A stretch of 6,038 nucleotides of DNA from Anaerolineae bacterium (GTDB lineage: Bacteria > Chloroflexota > Anaerolineae > Aggregatilineales > Aggregatilineaceae): assembly GCA_016929355.1 (NCBI GenBank), contig JAFGJA010000368.1, forward strand, positions 1-6,038. Reading direction: 5' to 3'. The position numbers and the translations under genes were made by a program. Under the pieces are notes generated by a model. That model saw only the letters and a program-made list of their open reading frames with translations. It searched no databases and had not been told where the DNA came from. Below are positions 5,751-6,038 of this stretch, in pieces. The first letter of the stretch is position 1. Each line of letters opens with the position of its first letter.

Positions 5751-5862
5751 ATTGTGTTGCGTCGAGCTGGCAACTTAGGCAACTAAATGGAGCCGTGAGT
5801 ATGCCTCATTTTAACTCGAAAAAGCAACACGATAAGCATTGTGCCCCTGCATTGTGTTGCGT
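5751..5862 (+). repeat. 12-bp direct repeat, copies exactly 100 bp apart
   Basis: ATTGTGTTGCGT occurs at 5751-5762 and again at 5851-5862. The core GTGTTGC also appears inverted (GCAACAC) at 5824-5830, forming a possible 7-bp stem with the second copy. The left copy marks about where the integrase homology ends. The pair could bound a small insertion, or mark recombinase-binding sites. Confidence 0.6.
5769..5786 (+). repeat. Tandem 9-bp repeat
   Basis: GGCAACTTA (5769-5777) is followed at once by GGCAACTAA (5778-5786), with one mismatch. It lies just upstream (minus-strand sense) of the integrase fragment, inside the segment bounded by the 12-bp direct repeats. Confidence 0.5.
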
Positions 5863-5872
5863 TATTGTGTAG
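5836..5872 (+). repeat. Three iteron-like units with 13-bp period
   Basis: The core ATTGTG occurs at 5838, 5851 and 5864, exactly 13 bp apart. The first two units share the 8-mer GCATTGTG (5836-5843 and 5849-5856), and the last two share ATTGTGT. A fourth core lies at 5751, out of phase. Such direct repeats near an integrase gene can be arm-type recombinase sites, or plasmid iterons. No replication gene is present here, so the role is not settled. Confidence 0.5.
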
Positions 5873-5878
5873 ACAAAT

Positions 5879-5944
5879 TCACTGCCATTTCCGTCCCATC
5901 CCCTGGTTTGGACGGGTTTCGTCACCCAATTCCAATGGATTCAT
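5879..5944 (-). CDS. Very short ORF overlapping the edge ORF (21 aa), unrecognised
   Basis: It starts at the ATG at 5944, overlapping the previous stop as ATGA, and reads MNPLELGDETRPNQGMGRKW plus Q before a TGA at 5881-5879. The overlap suggests translational coupling to the ORF entering from the right. The peptide is very short and may instead be the frameshifted end of that ORF, or a gene head cut off at the repeat cluster. Confidence 0.22.
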   Translation of the reverse strand: MNPLELGDETRPNQGMGRKWQ

Positions 5945-6038
5945 TTCAGTGTTGTCAATCGCCGGGCGATAATAAGCCAGGGATAGTCGGCAACACCAGG
6001 CCAGGGATGTTCACCCAGAGTAGGCCACTCACCGACCA
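5941..6038 (-). CDS. C-terminal end of an unrecognised protein (truncated by window edge)
   Basis: The frame is open from the right edge of the window and reads VGEWPTLGEHPWPGVADYPW then LIIARRLTTLK, stopping at 5943-5941. The Trp/Pro-rich composition with a repeated P-W motif looks like true coding sequence, but I do not recognise a family. The start lies outside the window. The DNA carries two copies of GCCAGGGAT on the + strand, which explains the recurring PW. Confidence 0.4.
   Translation of the reverse strand, partial: VGEWPTLGEHPWPGVADYPWLIIARRLTTLK

Noticed and set aside
5657..5872. 71-aa + strand frame
   Set aside because: It is antisense to the integrase catalytic motifs and then crosses the repeat cluster; composition is unconvincing.
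5749..5872. CRISPR array
   Set aside because: The repeat unit is 13 bp with no spacers, far below CRISPR repeat length, and no cas gene is present.

Overview
The window looks like a piece of a bacterial chromosome of roughly even base composition. A compact catabolic operon lies between decayed mobile DNA on both sides. No rRNA, tRNA or other taxonomic marker is present. The style of the transposase remnants (an ISKra4-type protein, and a transposase tail ending in a proline-rich PPPPFVPPKR-type segment) reminds me of Chloroflexota, but this is an impression from memory and not a firm call.

Layout, left to right. (1) Positions 1-293, + strand: the C-terminal tail of a DDE-type transposase, split by a frameshift near position 70. 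(2) Positions 294-419: a short gap with nothing firm. (3) Positions 420-4017, all on the minus strand and transcribed right to left: an rnk-like gene (start 4017), an aspartate ammonia-lyase gene (start 3605) whose protein carries an extra N-terminal cyclic-nucleotide-binding-like domain, and a diaminopropionate ammonia-lyase gene (start 1670). The gaps are 1 bp and 48 bp, so this is very likely one transcript. (4) Positions 4018-4365: the operon's upstream region, with one small glycine-rich ORF and a perfect 8-bp inverted repeat. (5) Positions 4366-5094: an ISKra4-type transposase, killed by an in-frame TGA and by an in-frame deletion of its whole catalytic middle. (6) Positions 5091-5477: a second broken gene that no single reading frame shows. 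Its pieces, in three frames, match the N and C termini of the pRiA4b ORF-3 / IS1096 passenger (PF07929) family. It overlaps the transposase start by ATGA. (7) Positions 5491-5742: the catalytic C-terminal end of a tyrosine recombinase with no N-terminal part. (8) Positions 5743-6038: a repeat-rich stretch (13-bp iteron-like repeats, a 12-bp direct repeat exactly 100 bp apart, a 9-bp tandem repeat) and two short overlapping reading frames at the window edge.

Function. The two lyases release ammonia from amino acids: aspartate to fumarate, and 2,3-diaminopropionate to pyruvate. Both products feed central carbon metabolism. The Rnk-like protein is a GreA-like RNA polymerase secondary-channel protein and would be the regulatory member. 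The sensor-like domain on the aspartase suggests allosteric control, but its phosphate-binding arginine appears to be missing, so the ligand, if any, is open. The mobile remnants all look inactive.
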